Positions 22,109 to 32,400 of a stretch of DNA of 56,547 bases are shown piece after piece (within the stretch, counting starts at the first letter, position 1; every line of letters begins with the position of its first letter). The DNA comes from a virus. The stretch is from the IMG/VR virus record IMGVR_UViG_3300003894_000008, positions 1-56,547 of that record. One strand, written 5' to 3'. Both the position numbers and the translations under genes were made by a program. Under the pieces are notes generated by a model, which was not told the DNA's origin, made no database searches, and saw only the letters and a program-made list of their open reading frames with translations.

Positions 22109-24861
22109 CGAACGGATTTTTTAACCATACGAACACTGTTACAGACCATACCCTTGCCCGTGGCAGCGATATAAATAATATTGCTGATAGCGTTGAGGCC
22201 GGTTTTGATAAGCTTCCCACGGAAGCGGAGTTAAAGGCGAATACGGATTACGCGCCTTCTGACACAGGCGCGGCTGATGCTTATGTCGTATCATTGACAT
22301 ACGCTCCCAGCGCTTATGCTGCTGGCATGAAGGTAATGTTTAAGCCTGCCAACACGTCTACAGGCGCGAGTACCATTAACGTTAATAGCCTGGGCGCGGT
22401 GGCAATCAAGCAGTATGACGGCACCGCAATCGAGGCTGGTGACATCACGGCAGGCCGGATGGTTGAGTTGCGCCATGACGGCACGAACTTTGTTTTAAAT
22501 GCACCCACGGATGCAGCGGCAAACGCCACTGCTGCTGCTGCTTCAGCTTCCGCCGCTTCTACCAGTGAAACGAACGCTGCTTCATCTGCCAGCGCAGCCT
22601 CCACGAGTGAAACGAATGCTGGCACGTCTGAAACGAATGCAGCAGCATCTGCGTCTGCCGCTTCTACAAGCGCGTCCAATGCCTCCACATCAGAAACGAA
22701 TGCCGGAACTTCAGCTTCTAATGCCTCAACGAGCGAAACGAACGCAGGGACTTCAGAAACGAATGCTGCCGCTTCTGCTGCGGCTGCTTCAACATCAGAA
22801 ACGAATGCGGCGGCTTCAGCGAGCGCCGCTTCAACCAGCGAAACAAACGCGTCTACCTCGGAGACGAATGCTGCTGCGTCTGCTTCTGCCGCTTCGACCA
22901 GCGCATCCAATGCGTCCACTTCAGAGACGAATGCTGCTGCGTCTGAAAGTGCTGCGGCGACTTCTGCAAGTGCTGCTGAGGCCGCTGCTGCTTCTGTATT
23001 CTGGAACTTCGACAGCACGACGACGATGGCTGATCCTGGCACGGGTGATATTCGCCTGAACCATGCAACGATTGCCAGCGTGACGCAAATCGCGGTTAGC
23101 GCAAATTCAGCATCGACAGGTAATCCTGACGTGTCAGATTTCGTGACGGTTTGGGATGATAGCAATAACGCAACGGCAAAAGGTTATATTGTCATGCGGG
23201 AAGCTGGCGCACCGGATACGGTGTGTGTGTTCGCTGTATCAGGAACGATAACGGACAACACAACCTGGCTGCAAATTCCTGTCACGCATATTTCCAGTTC
23301 CGGCACCCTAACGGCTGGCGATGACCTGTATTGTTCATTCTCCCGTTCTGGAGATGATGGCGCTGGTTCTGGTGATCTGCTTGCTGTTAACAACCTCTCT
23401 GATGTATCTAATGCAGCCACATCCAGATCAAATCTTGCTGCTGCTGGGACTGGTGTCTCTAACACCTTCACCAACATCCAGACGATTGAAATCGGTGGTG
23501 GTTCTGGAACTGCTGCTAATACGTCAATGGATGATCTGGTTATTGACAGCAACGGAAGTGCTGTAGGCATCAATATCCTTGGTGGACTTAATAACATTGG
23601 CTACCTCGGATGGGGTGATAACGCTTCAGCAATTGGAGGTTATCAGCAATATTCCCATGCCACGAATGAACACATGTGGGCGGCTGGTGGTTCCGCAAGG
23701 ATGCGTCTTGCCACTGGTATGTGGATGGAAGGTGCCACAGGTACGGATCAAGGCGCTGGCACAATTAATGCCACAGGTGTTTACGTTAACGGTACGGAGC
23801 TTTCAACTAACCCAGCTCCTGCTCAGAACCTTATTATCAACGGTGCAATGCAAGTAGGGCAGCGAGGCACTGTTGGAGGGCTAACGGGTGGTGGTTATGG
23901 TGGTGCTGATAGGTTCCCCACAGCTACAAGTGGCCATGGGACTTGGCAGTTATCTAATGATACAGATGCCCCTACAGGATACGGGCTGATTAAATGTCAA
24001 AACGCAACTTGTGCTTCTGGTGGCGGCTCTCCTGCTGCGGGTGATCTACAGGCGATGAATTACAGGTTTGAAGGACAAGACATCCAATCAATTAAAAAGG
24101 GGACTGCTAATGCTGAACAGGTGACGTTACAATTTTGGGTAAGGTCTACTCAGACAGGAACAGCTATTGTTGAGTTATATGACAGCGACAATAGCCGTCA
24201 TGTAGCTGCTTCTTATACCATTGATGTGGCGAATACTTGGGAGCAGAAAAACGTCACGTTCCCTGCCGATACTACTGGAACCTTTGATAATGATACTGCT
24301 TCATCCATGACTATCGTTTGGTGGATGGATGCAGGAACTACTTACACTGGTGGTACACTTGCTACTACTTGGGCGTCTGTTGTTAACGGCAATCGTGCTG
24401 CTGGTCTAACTCTTGCTTGTGGCCGAAATACCAACGACAATTTCAAACTAACCGGCGTGGGTTTATATGTTGGCGACACAGCCCCGTCCTCCTTTGTAGC
24501 GGCTGGTGGTGGTTCTTACGGTGCAGAATTGGCCTTGTGTCATAGGTATTTCTGGAAGTACACATCCGATACTTCTAATGAAACAATTGCAACGGGAGTA
24601 TGGGATAGCTCAACTGTATTCCTCCCTGTTGTTAATTACCCAGTTATGATGCGAACAGATGCACCAACACTTGCGTCTAGTGGGACATGGCAAGTCAGGC
24701 ACAATTCATCTAACAGAAGTGTTTCAGCAATTTCCACTTCAGGCAGAACTACAAATACAACATTCGCTCTTAGTGTCACGTCTTCCAGTGGTGTTGGCGG
24801 CGAGTGTGGGAACCTGATGTCTACCAGTGGCGCAACGCTGTCATTTAGCTCGGAGTTATAA
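22105..24861 (+). CDS. Tail fibre / receptor-binding protein, 918 aa
   Basis: Starts with GTG overlapping the previous stop (GTGA) and GAGG upstream. Residues about 130-295 are an Ala/Ser/Thr/Glu/Asn repeat array (unit ASTSETNA), typical of trimeric fibre shafts. At about residue 575 the motif NLIINGAMQVGQRGT begins a beta-rich C-terminal region of the kind seen in fibres of marine phages, presumably the receptor-binding tip. The last third is richer in A and T than the rest, suggesting exchange. Four Cys are in the tip. Confidence 0.85.
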   Translation: MTNGFFNHTNTVTDHTLARGSDINNIADSVEAGFDKLPTEAELKANTDYAPSDTGAADAYVVSLTYAPSAYAAGMKVMFKPANTSTGASTINVNSLGAVAIKQYDGTAIEAGDITAGRMVELRHDGTNFVLNAPTDAAANATAAAASASAASTSETNAASSASAASTSETNAGTSETNAAASASAASTSASNASTSETNAGTSASNASTSETNAGTSETNAAASAAAASTSETNAAASASAASTSETNASTSETNAAASASAASTSASNASTSETNAAASESAAATSASAAEAAAASVFWNFDSTTTMADPGTGDIRLNHATIASVTQIAVSANSASTGNPDVSDFVTVWDDSNNATAKGYIVMREAGAPDTVCVFAVSGTITDNTTWLQIPVTHISSSGTLTAGDDLYCSFSRSGDDGAGSGDLLAVNNLSDVSNAATSRSNLAAAGTGVSNTFTNIQTIEIGGGSGTAANTSMDDLVIDSNGSAVGINILGGLNNIGYLGWGDNASAIGGYQQYSHATNEHMWAAGGSARMRLATGMWMEGATGTDQGAGTINATGVYVNGTELSTNPAPAQNLIINGAMQVGQRGTVGGLTGGGYGGADRFPTATSGHGTWQLSNDTDAPTGYGLIKCQNATCASGGGSPAAGDLQAMNYRFEGQDIQSIKKGTANAEQVTLQFWVRSTQTGTAIVELYDSDNSRHVAASYTIDVANTWEQKNVTFPADTTGTFDNDTASSMTIVWWMDAGTTYTGGTLATTWASVVNGNRAAGLTLACGRNTNDNFKLTGVGLYVGDTAPSSFVAAGGGSYGAELALCHRYFWKYTSDTSNETIATGVWDSSTVFLPVVNYPVMMRTDAPTLASSGTWQVRHNSSNRSVSAISTSGRTTNTTFALSVTSSSGVGGECGNLMSTSGATLSFSSEL
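22520..22990 (+). repeat. Coding repeats in the tail-fibre shaft
   Basis: About twenty degenerate copies of a unit reading ASTSETNA or AAASASAA. The DNA is repetitive and GCT/GCA-rich, so slippage and recombination could change shaft length. It also gives an unbroken antisense frame, which is not a gene. Confidence 0.8.
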
Positions 24862-24863
24862 AA

Positions 24864-25040
24864 ATGGCCTATGAAAATCCCCAATATTTTCAGAATGTTT
24901 TCGGTGATGTGGTGGCAATAAACTGCCAAGTGAATAGTGAGAATGTATCCATTCCGATCAACGACGAAAACACCGACTATCAAGAAATCATGAGACAGGT
25001 AAACGAGGAAGGGCTTGTTATCCAGCCCTATGAGGGGTAG
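24864..25040 (+). CDS. Small protein after tail fibre, 58 aa
   Basis: Begins MAYENPQYFQNVFGDVVAIN, two bases after the fibre stop. It includes VSIPINDENTDYQEIMRQV, a pattern of small proteins that follow fibre genes in marine podoviruses. Possibly a fibre chaperone or accessory. No strong ribosome site, consistent with coupling. Confidence 0.7.
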   Translation: MAYENPQYFQNVFGDVVAINCQVNSENVSIPINDENTDYQEIMRQVNEEGLVIQPYEG

Positions 25041-25049
25041 GTCAGTGAC

Positions 25050-25403
25050 ATGAGTGACGGCGATCATATGGCGTTATCTAAGGACATCGGCAAGGTTGCC
25101 GCTGCTCTTGAAGGATTGACAGGTAAGTTCGAGCAATTCGAGAAGTATGCTCATGAACGCAACCATGAGATATTGAATCATATGCAGGGTCGTGATGGTC
25201 AGATTCATGTGCTGAACAACAAGATCGACCTGATTGTTGCGCGGCTTGATGATCATGGTGAGGAAATCACAATCATTAATGGGCATGTCGAAAACTTTAA
25301 AGCGCTCCGCAATAAAGGCGCTGGGATCTTAATAGCTGTTGCAGTAGCGGCTAGTGCGCTTGGCCCGATTTTACAGAGTGTGTGGAGTGCCGTTACAAAA
25401 TGA
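25050..25403 (+). CDS. Coiled-coil protein with C-terminal membrane anchor, 117 aa
   Basis: A long coiled coil (about residues 12-80) is followed by a C-terminal transmembrane segment (GAGILIAVAVAASALGPILQ). This topology fits accessory lysis proteins or putative holins of the type annotated in many phages after tail genes. The start could be residue 1 or M7; an ATGA overlap connects it to the next gene. Function not proven. Confidence 0.65.
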   Translation: MSDGDHMALSKDIGKVAAALEGLTGKFEQFEKYAHERNHEILNHMQGRDGQIHVLNNKIDLIVARLDDHGEEITIINGHVENFKALRNKGAGILIAVAVAASALGPILQSVWSAVTK

Positions 25404-25666
25404 GCGAGCAGTCAAAACACATTGCGAACTGGTTTAAATCATGGTGGTTCGCCATCGCCTTTGGATTATCTGTCCTGGGCGTGTCGATCACAACATGGTT
25501 CCAGTTGCAGTTTGTTATCGCGGCTGTGAATCCAGAGGCTATTGCTGAATATGAAGTCAGGCAAGCTGTATTAGAAGTTAAGCGTGAAGTGCGCTGGTGT
25601 CTTGGTAAATTGCTTATCGACGGGCAACCTATCTCAAAGCAATCAGTTTTAAAATGTGCAGATTAA
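25400..25666 (+). CDS. Single-span membrane protein, 88 aa
   Basis: Starts MSEQSKHIANWFKSWWFAIA by ATGA overlap. One transmembrane segment covers about residues 16-43, followed by a charged, probably periplasmic domain with two Cys (RWCLGKLL and VLKCAD). Together with the two neighbours it makes a small envelope-directed cassette. Function unknown. Confidence 0.6.
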   Translation: MSEQSKHIANWFKSWWFAIAFGLSVLGVSITTWFQLQFVIAAVNPEAIAEYEVRQAVLEVKREVRWCLGKLLIDGQPISKQSVLKCAD

Positions 25667-25677
25667 GGGGCGTGACA

Positions 25678-26028
25678 ATGCTGAAGATGATGGCCCTTGC
25701 AGGGGCCTTTTTTATTGGTTTAACGGGATCTGCGAACGCTTGGGAGGCGGGGTCACGTATCGCGGCTGCGACAATCTGCTGGGAACGGACTGATGCGCAT
25801 CATCTGGCATCGATGCACGAATCGAAAGGCCATGAAGCCGCCGCTGATGTGTTCTTTGAATACGTGATGTCTGGCAAGTGTGAGTATCATAAATCGCTTT
25901 TCACCGTATACCTTGTGAAGCGTTTGGAATCGTATGTGATTGATGGCGTTCATCACAGCTTATGGAGCGTCAACGACAAGAACCTATTCGGCTACATCAT
26001 TCTTCCAGCCGAAACCCGACAATCTTGA
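25678..26028 (+). CDS. Secreted protein with signal peptide, 116 aa
   Basis: Start at 25678 (MLKMMALAGAFFIGLTGSAN) with AAGGGG upstream. The first 21 residues are a classic Sec signal peptide with a SANA cleavage site before WEAG. The mature domain has two Cys (TICWER and SGKCEY), which could form a disulphide in the periplasm. No family recognised; possible roles include cell-wall processing or blocking superinfection. Confidence 0.7.
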   Translation: MLKMMALAGAFFIGLTGSANAWEAGSRIAAATICWERTDAHHLASMHESKGHEAAADVFFEYVMSGKCEYHKSLFTVYLVKRLESYVIDGVHHSLWSVNDKNLFGYIILPAETRQS

Positions 26029-26042
26029 ACGGAGAATAACAA

Positions 26043-26663
26043 ATGCCTTATGCAGCAGATGGAACGTGGACGCCTGACGATACAGATACGGCAACTCGCG
26101 TGAACAATCTCACGGCCCAGAACAGCCCTTTAATGCAGCAGGCTCGCACGCAAGCGAAGCAGGCATCCAATCAAAAGGGATTGCTTAACTCTTCTATGGC
26201 TGTGCAGGCTGGCGAGATGGCGGCTTACAACGCCGCATTGCCGATTGCGTCTCAGGACTCTACGCAGGCGCACGCGAGCAACCTTGCTAAGCAGAACTAT
26301 AAACATAGCAGCGACATCTCTGCGCAGGAGTATACGCAGAAGTCAGGGTTGCTTAACACTGAACTGGCAAGTCGCGAGAAGATCGCCGCTGAAGCGAATG
26401 AGATGGAGATCTCCAAGGCCAACATGAATGTGGCTGCGAACGACCGTGAGAAAGCAACGCAGTCGCTTGTGTCGATGGAGCAGGTGTATGCCGAGATGTT
26501 CAAGAGCATTGCAGGCAACGAAAACATCCCATCCGCTGCTCGTAACGCTTATACGGAGCATATCGGCAAGTTGCGTGATTCTTCGCTGGGTCTTGTTGAG
26601 CAGATGTTCAACATCAACTTGCAGTGGGGATCTTCCAATAGCACTGGCGGCGTGAATACTTAA
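26043..26663 (+). CDS. Internal virion protein, 206 aa
   Basis: Helical, Ala/Gln/Asn-rich. SPLMQQARTQAKQASNQKGL followed by LNSSMAVQAGEMAAYNAALP is the signature of an ejection protein family in podoviruses of Proteobacteria. Such proteins sit inside the head and enter the cell with the DNA. GGAG precedes the ATG. Overlaps the acetyltransferase gene by TAATG. Confidence 0.75.
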   Translation: MPYAADGTWTPDDTDTATRVNNLTAQNSPLMQQARTQAKQASNQKGLLNSSMAVQAGEMAAYNAALPIASQDSTQAHASNLAKQNYKHSSDISAQEYTQKSGLLNTELASREKIAAEANEMEISKANMNVAANDREKATQSLVSMEQVYAEMFKSIAGNENIPSAARNAYTEHIGKLRDSSLGLVEQMFNINLQWGSSNSTGGVNT

Positions 26664-27118
26664 TGATCAGGGTCGCGCTTTTTTCGGACATCCCGCGCTT
26701 GTGTGAGTTGCTGGATGAGATGCACGCTCGCAGTAAGTATGCGGAATACCCTGTCAGCAAGAAGAGGTTTAAGGATCTTTGTATGGAATCGATCCGTTCA
26801 GGCAATGGCTGCTTGTTCGTGGTTGAAAAGAACGAGGTTGTCGAGGGCTTCCTGATTGGAACTATGGACAACCTTTACCATGTCCTTCGCGTGAAATACG
26901 CGACGGATCTCTTCTTCTATATATCTGAGCGCACTCAGTACGGGGCGCTTGGGTTGATCAAGGAGTTTATTGACTGGGCGTTATCAAAGCCGGATGTGGT
27001 TTCGATACGCATGGGCGCAACCGATGCCATCGAGAACTTTAATAGGGTGGCGAAATTATACAAACGAAAGGGCCTTGTTCAAGAAGGCGTCATGTATGAA
27101 ATGAGGATTGAGCGATGA
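26663..27118 (+). CDS. GNAT-family acetyltransferase, 151 aa
   Basis: The N-terminus (MIRVALFSDIPRLCELLDEM), the central VEGFLIGTMDN and the C-terminal VSIRMGATDAIENFNRVAKL followed by YKRKGL fit the GNAT acetyl-CoA fold, with the last segment as the usual GNAT C-terminal helix. The Q/RxxGxG/A loop is poorly conserved (ERTQYGALG). Such genes are often found between internal virion genes in this phage type; the substrate is unknown. Confidence 0.8.
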   Translation: MIRVALFSDIPRLCELLDEMHARSKYAEYPVSKKRFKDLCMESIRSGNGCLFVVEKNEVVEGFLIGTMDNLYHVLRVKYATDLFFYISERTQYGALGLIKEFIDWALSKPDVVSIRMGATDAIENFNRVAKLYKRKGLVQEGVMYEMRIER

Positions 27119-27927
27119 GCGGAGTTTTTAAATCTGTAAAGAAGGTTTTCAAGAAGGTGGCAAAGGTCGCTAAGAAGGTTGCGCCTGTGGCAATTGCCGC
27201 TGGTGCCATCTACATGACAGCAGGCATGGCTCTTGGTAGCACGGGAATGATTCCTGGCTTTGGCCCAGGAGGCGCGGTCAGTGGATGGCTTAATAGTTCG
27301 TCGGGCGGCATAATGAGTAGCGTCTTAAAGGGCGCGGTCAAGCAGGCCAGTTATGGCGCTTTGATTGGTGGCGCAACGGCGGCTGTTACCGGCAATGATA
27401 TCGGTAAGGGTGTCATGCTTGGCGCGGCTGGTGGTGCTGTTACAGGCGGCATTACAGGCGGCTTGACGCATACGCCTACGACAAATCCCGCCGTCGCCGC
27501 TCCTGTTCCTGCCGGTCCTGGCGGCGCACCTGCTACACCCGCCACCCCGACTCCTCCTGTTGCTGGTGCCGCTCCCACTTCGACTGTGGCATCCACCCCA
27601 TCAACCATTGCGGAGTGGTTGAACTCTCCGACCGGCGCTGAAATGGCTGGCGGCTTAGTCAGTGGCGCTGCCAAGGGTGCAGGCGCTTATTTCGGTTCTG
27701 TTGCGGAAGCTGAGGCAATGGAAGAGGCCGCTAGGCTGGACATGGAAAAGGATCGTCGTGCTCGCGAATCCATTAACGCCAATTACGGCGGTGTCGGTGC
27801 TGGCCTTGTGAACACGACAAACACTGCACCGGCTGCTCCATCGCCACTACCGGCGAACACGCAGACATATACGCAAACCATGTGGCGCTACGATCCTGAG
27901 CAGGGCCGCATTGTAAAGATCGCATAA
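27115..27927 (+). CDS. Glycine-zipper internal virion protein, 270 aa
   Basis: Starts with a Lys-rich amphipathic helix (VFKSVKKVFKKVAKVAKKVA), then a membrane-prone Gly/Ala region (about residues 25-125) with GLIGGATAA- and GGAVTGG-type zippers, then a Pro/Ala linker and a polar C-terminus. This looks like a protein that inserts into or crosses the host membrane during DNA ejection. No catalytic motif. Overlaps the upstream gene by ATGA. Confidence 0.75.
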   Translation: MSGVFKSVKKVFKKVAKVAKKVAPVAIAAGAIYMTAGMALGSTGMIPGFGPGGAVSGWLNSSSGGIMSSVLKGAVKQASYGALIGGATAAVTGNDIGKGVMLGAAGGAVTGGITGGLTHTPTTNPAVAAPVPAGPGGAPATPATPTPPVAGAAPTSTVASTPSTIAEWLNSPTGAEMAGGLVSGAAKGAGAYFGSVAEAEAMEEAARLDMEKDRRARESINANYGGVGAGLVNTTNTAPAAPSPLPANTQTYTQTMWRYDPEQGRIVKIA

Positions 27928-27942
27928 CGTAAGGACGGAATA

Positions 27943-28464
27943 ATGCAACAGCAAGGACTCATTAAGCAGCAAGATCCAGTCGCTCCTGAAGTCGGCTATC
28001 AAGGCGAGCCGAACGTCACGCCGGAAGAGCAGGAACTGTATGATCAGGTGGTAGATAATGCCTACCAGATTATCTACGATCCCAAGACCACAGAAAATTT
28101 GCTGTCACGCATATCGCAGAGCGGCAATCCCGTTGAGGGTCTGGCGAGCGTTGCATTCATGGTTGTTACGACTTTAGAGAATAGTGCCGATCAAGCGGGA
28201 ATGCCTATTCCACAGGATGTCTTGTTTCATGCAGGTATCGAGATCCTTGAGGAAATAGCGGAGTTCGCAGAAGAGAAGGGGGTTCACTCCTTTTCTGATG
28301 AAGAGATCGAGCAGGCTTTGTTTTCCGCGCTGGATATGTACGGCGCACAAGCAGAGAGGTCTGGCAAAGTTGACAAGGAATCGGCGCAGGCGGAGTTTGC
28401 CGCTATCGAGAAGGCCGATAAAGACGGGACGCTCAAAGAGCAGATTCCCCAGTTAGGAGCGTAA
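27943..28464 (+). CDS. Virion-associated helical protein, 173 aa
   Basis: Acidic, helical, with VTPEEQELYDQVVDNAYQII and QDVLFHAGIEILEEIAEFAE, a pattern seen in small proteins encoded among internal virion genes of podoviruses. Its place between two ejection-type genes supports a structural role. GGACGGAA lies upstream of the ATG. Confidence 0.7.
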   Translation: MQQQGLIKQQDPVAPEVGYQGEPNVTPEEQELYDQVVDNAYQIIYDPKTTENLLSRISQSGNPVEGLASVAFMVVTTLENSADQAGMPIPQDVLFHAGIEILEEIAEFAEEKGVHSFSDEEIEQALFSALDMYGAQAERSGKVDKESAQAEFAAIEKADKDGTLKEQIPQLGA

Positions 28465-28466
28465 TC

Positions 28467-29429
28467 ATGGCTGGTCTTGGTGCATTTATGGGGAGAACAC
28501 TCGCAGGCGCTGCCGAGGGTGCTGGCGAAGCCCTAAAGCGGCGCGGTGCTGTTATGCGTGAGGATGCTCGACGCAAGGAGGATCGTGATCACGCCATTGC
28601 CTTGACGGATAAAAAGATCGCTGCCGATAAAGAGCAATGGCAAGCCAAGATTAAATCTGATGACGCGCAAGCTGCTGCTGGCCTGAAAAACAAGCTTGAC
28701 CTCCTGGAAATGCAGATTCAGTCGGCGGAAAGAGAGGGTGAACTTGATCGCCTGAATAAACTGAAGGTGCAGCAAGCGGGTATTGCTGGTGAGTTGGACG
28801 CCATCAAGGAACGCAATAAGGGTGCGCTTGAGGTTGCTGACGCTAATAATACGAGCCGCGAAAACATTACGGAAATGAATAATCAGAGCCGTGAAAAAGT
28901 CGCTGATTGGGCGAATAATGTTTCTAAGGAAATTGCCAACCTTAAAATCACATCTGCCGAGAAGATGCAGGGTATTAGCCTTAAAACTAAGTCTAGTGAT
29001 CTTATGGCTGAAATTTCTGCAAAGAAAGAAATGCTGCAATCCCAGCTAGAGGCGGAAGCGGATAATCTGGATCAGAAAATTGTTGCTGAATGGAAACAGA
29101 CGATCCAGAAACTTGCGTCTGCTGAACGTCAATTGGCTAAGAAGCTTGTATCCGCAGACAAGGATCGCACATCTAAGGAAGCCATGAACCGAGAGAATAA
29201 CGCGGTGGAGCTTGCCACGGGCGCTATGAAGGATCAGGGCTATGGCGGCAGCATGGACGCTCCCACGATGGGCGGCTTGTTCCAAGGTGCCAAGAAGGTT
29301 CTTGAGGGTGGTGAAGTTCCTCCTGCCGAAACGCCGCCTGCCAATTTAGTGCAGGAAGGCAAGGTGACGACATTTAAAAACGGCGAAAGCTGGACAAAGA
29401 AAGACGGTAAACTTTTAAGGGTTAATTAA
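28467..29429 (+). CDS. Coiled-coil internal virion protein, 320 aa
   Basis: After a Gly/Ala-rich N-terminus, residues about 25-240 form a nearly continuous Lys/Glu/Ala/Gln coiled coil. The C-terminus (FKNGESWTKKDGKLLRVN) is a short beta hairpin. Long coiled coils in this position are typical of proteins that line the ejection channel. It lies 2 nt before the giant gene. Confidence 0.7.
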   Translation: MAGLGAFMGRTLAGAAEGAGEALKRRGAVMREDARRKEDRDHAIALTDKKIAADKEQWQAKIKSDDAQAAAGLKNKLDLLEMQIQSAEREGELDRLNKLKVQQAGIAGELDAIKERNKGALEVADANNTSRENITEMNNQSREKVADWANNVSKEIANLKITSAEKMQGISLKTKSSDLMAEISAKKEMLQSQLEAEADNLDQKIVAEWKQTIQKLASAERQLAKKLVSADKDRTSKEAMNRENNAVELATGAMKDQGYGGSMDAPTMGGLFQGAKKVLEGGEVPPAETPPANLVQEGKVTTFKNGESWTKKDGKLLRVN

Positions 29430-29431
29430 GT

Positions 29432-32400
29432 ATGGCAAACGAATGGGAAGTTATTTCCGCCGTTCCATTCGATAGTGAAAAGCATTCACTTGTCGAAAGC
29501 AATGATCCGTGGGGTATTGCCAGTGTCGAGGACATTGCCGAGGAACCAGGCCGCATAACAACGGGCGTCAGTAACTTCGGTCGCGGTGTTGCGGATATTG
29601 TTTCTGGTATACCGAAATCCGTTTCCATACAACATGCGCAGAATGCCGATAAAGCGCTATCCATCTTTGATCGCATGGATGGAGGCGAGTTGCAGCAATA
29701 CTCCCCAGCCGAAAACGATACTGCCTTCGGCTTCGAGTTGGAGTTATCACGCTATCGAAGTGGAACGCCGGAAGAGCGAGCCGAAATTCGCAAGCGCGTC
29801 CAAGATGCGCGAGATCCCAGAAACTCAGACTTGTATAAAGCTGGCAAGTGGCTTGATGATGTCGTTGCCGATGCTCTGCCCGTAAACGAAGAATATCAAG
29901 ATGAGTTCTGGGCTACAAAGTTCTCTCGTGGTCTTGGCTCGATGGTCGGCTTTACTGGCGTTGGCTTGGTTGGTCGCGCTGCTGGCTTCGGGACGCTTGC
30001 CACAACCGGCACGTCTGGTATGGCGCTTGGCTCTGTTGAGGGTTTTGAAGATGCTGTACGCAATGGCGCGTCCCTGAAAGAAGCATACGAATCAGCAAAC
30101 CTGAATGGCGTTGTTGGCGTTTCTGAAGCGCTCCCTATCAGCCGCATGTTCAAGCGCCTCGATGATCTGTCGGGCGGAACTGTTGGCACAGCCATCAAGG
30201 AGGCCGTTAAGGAAGGCACTGAAGAGGCTATTCAGGAAGCGTTCCAAACAGTCATGGGCAATGTTATTGCCAATAATGATGCTTTAGGCGTTGGCTATGA
30301 TCCTGATCGCGGCACGTTCGAGGGATCAGGCGAGGGCGCTGCTGTCGGCTTTACAACTGGTGGCGTTGTCGGCTTTATCACTTCTCTGGTGTTCGGTCGT
30401 CGCGGCGGTCATAATGCTGGCGACGAAACGCCTCCGCCTCCTGGTATTCGTGAGAACGCCGCACCAGCACCGCTGACAGAAGCGGATCATAACTCCCCCA
30501 TCCCTGACGAACTTATTCAGCGTGGCAATGAAGAGATTGCCGACACAGATGCTATTGCATCAGCGAATGAGTCGCTGTCCAGATCTGGACTCCCAGAAAT
30601 CAATACGCATGTTGATGTTGATCTTGGCGACGGTCGGGGTGCGTCTAGGGGTGTTGTTACAGACGCCTTTGAATATGACGACCCCGTGGATGTAGGGGAG
30701 AAGGTTGCAGGCGTCACGATTGAGATGGCTGATGGTCGCAAGCTGCACAAGACAGCCAGTGAAATAGCGGCTACCGGCATACAAATCACACCGGCACAGG
30801 AAGAGACGCCTGTGACGCCCTCAGAAGAGGACACAGAGGCAACTGCCCCAGAGGCACCTGTCGCCCCAGAAGCTCCTATGGAGGACGCCACGCCCTCAGA
30901 TCCGGAGCCTGACGCTGCCCAGAGCATTGATTCTGACACAACGCCCGTTAAGCCTGAGCAAACGCTCGATGATGACGACCCATATGCGCCGCTCGATGAT
31001 GACAGTCTTGGCACTGATGAGCCGATGCCGGAAGAGGCGGCGCAGCCCCTTGAGCCGCAGTTGGCAAAAGGTGAGCTACCGATTATAGACGATAGGGAGC
31101 GCCAGCGCCTTGAAAACATTAAGGCGATGGAAGAGGCGCAGAAAGATAAACCGAAAGCTATCGGTCAAAACATCGACGGCGACGACATCTTTGAGGATGA
31201 TCGCGGTGTACGCCATATTGTGCGCGACGGCTTTAAGCACACCGAAAAAGTTGGCATCAAGCCTGACGGCAGTATCAGCGTTACACGCGACGACGACACG
31301 TACCTGACTGACGATGAACGAGCGCCAGCAAAAGAAGAGCAGGTAAAGACCAGCGCTTCCGATTCTGTCGTTGAGCATTTCCGCGCAGGTGGCAAGTTCA
31401 AGAATATCGTTGAGGCTCGCAAGTTTGTTCGTGAGCGCGATGGAGAACTGGACGATAAAGCTGTCGAGGAAGCGGTTGAAGCAGGCGTTGTAAAGCGTGC
31501 GCGTGAGATCGTGGCGGAAGGCAATGACGCCTCGGAGACGTACCAGCGCCTTGTCGATCTGTATTCATCGCAGCCCAACCTTAATACCCGCACCAGCACC
31601 AGCATCGAGAATCAGGCGTATAGCACGCCTGCGCCGTTGGCGTACTTGGCGTCACATGCGGCTGGTATCGACCAGAATACGACCGTTTATGAGCCGACCG
31701 CTGGCAATGGCATGTTGCTGATTGGTGCAGATCCAAGCAAATCAACTGCCAATGAATTAAATCCAGATCGCGTCAAGAGCCTAGAGGGGCAGGGCTTTAA
31801 GCCGTCTCAGGGCGATGCGATGGAGCATACGCCAAGCGGGAAGGTTGACGTTGTTATCGCTAATCCGCCTTTCGGCAGCGTCCTGATGGATGATGGCAAA
31901 ACAAACAAAACCTTTCCCTTGAGTGGCACGACGACAAATAAGATTGATGAAGCAATCTCCCTGCGTGCACTTGAGAGCATGAAGGATGATGGTCGTGCTG
32001 TCCTGATTATTGGCAGCAAACACGGCAGGAATGTAGACAGCACGCCACAAGAAGCAGCGATCAAGTATCGCTCTGGCAGGAAGTTCTTTAAGAAACTATA
32101 TGACGGCTACAATGTGATTGACCATTACACGGTCGATGGAAAGTTGTATAATAAGCAAGGCGCTCAATGGCCTGTCGATGTAATCGTTATTGAGGGCCGT
32201 GGCGGGTCTAAGCTTGATCTGCCAATGAAGACAGCCCCACAGGTCTTGAAGTCGTGGGATGATTTAAGGAGTAAGTTAGATGGCAGCAATCGCTTGGACA
32301 CCGCCGAGCAGCAAGATGGGGATGGGAACGATTCTGTTACGGAACGGTCTGAACAAGCCCCTGACGCTGGATCATTACAGGGGGGCGCTGGCGTCGCGAA

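Noticed and set aside
22500-23000. CRISPR-like or tandem regulatory repeats
   Set aside because: The repeats are in frame and encode the fibre shaft; no spacer structure.
22314-23165. 283-codon minus-strand frame across the tail-fibre repeats
   Set aside because: It arises from the GCT/GCA-rich repeats read backwards (Ala/Val/Glu low complexity); no start signal.
22105-24861. Diversity-generating retroelement acting on the tail fibre
   Set aside because: No reverse transcriptase, template repeat or adenine-rich variable repeat was seen in the window.
30517-31119. 200-codon Ser-rich minus-strand frame
   Set aside because: Antisense of the acidic linker in the giant protein; low complexity and no ribosome site.
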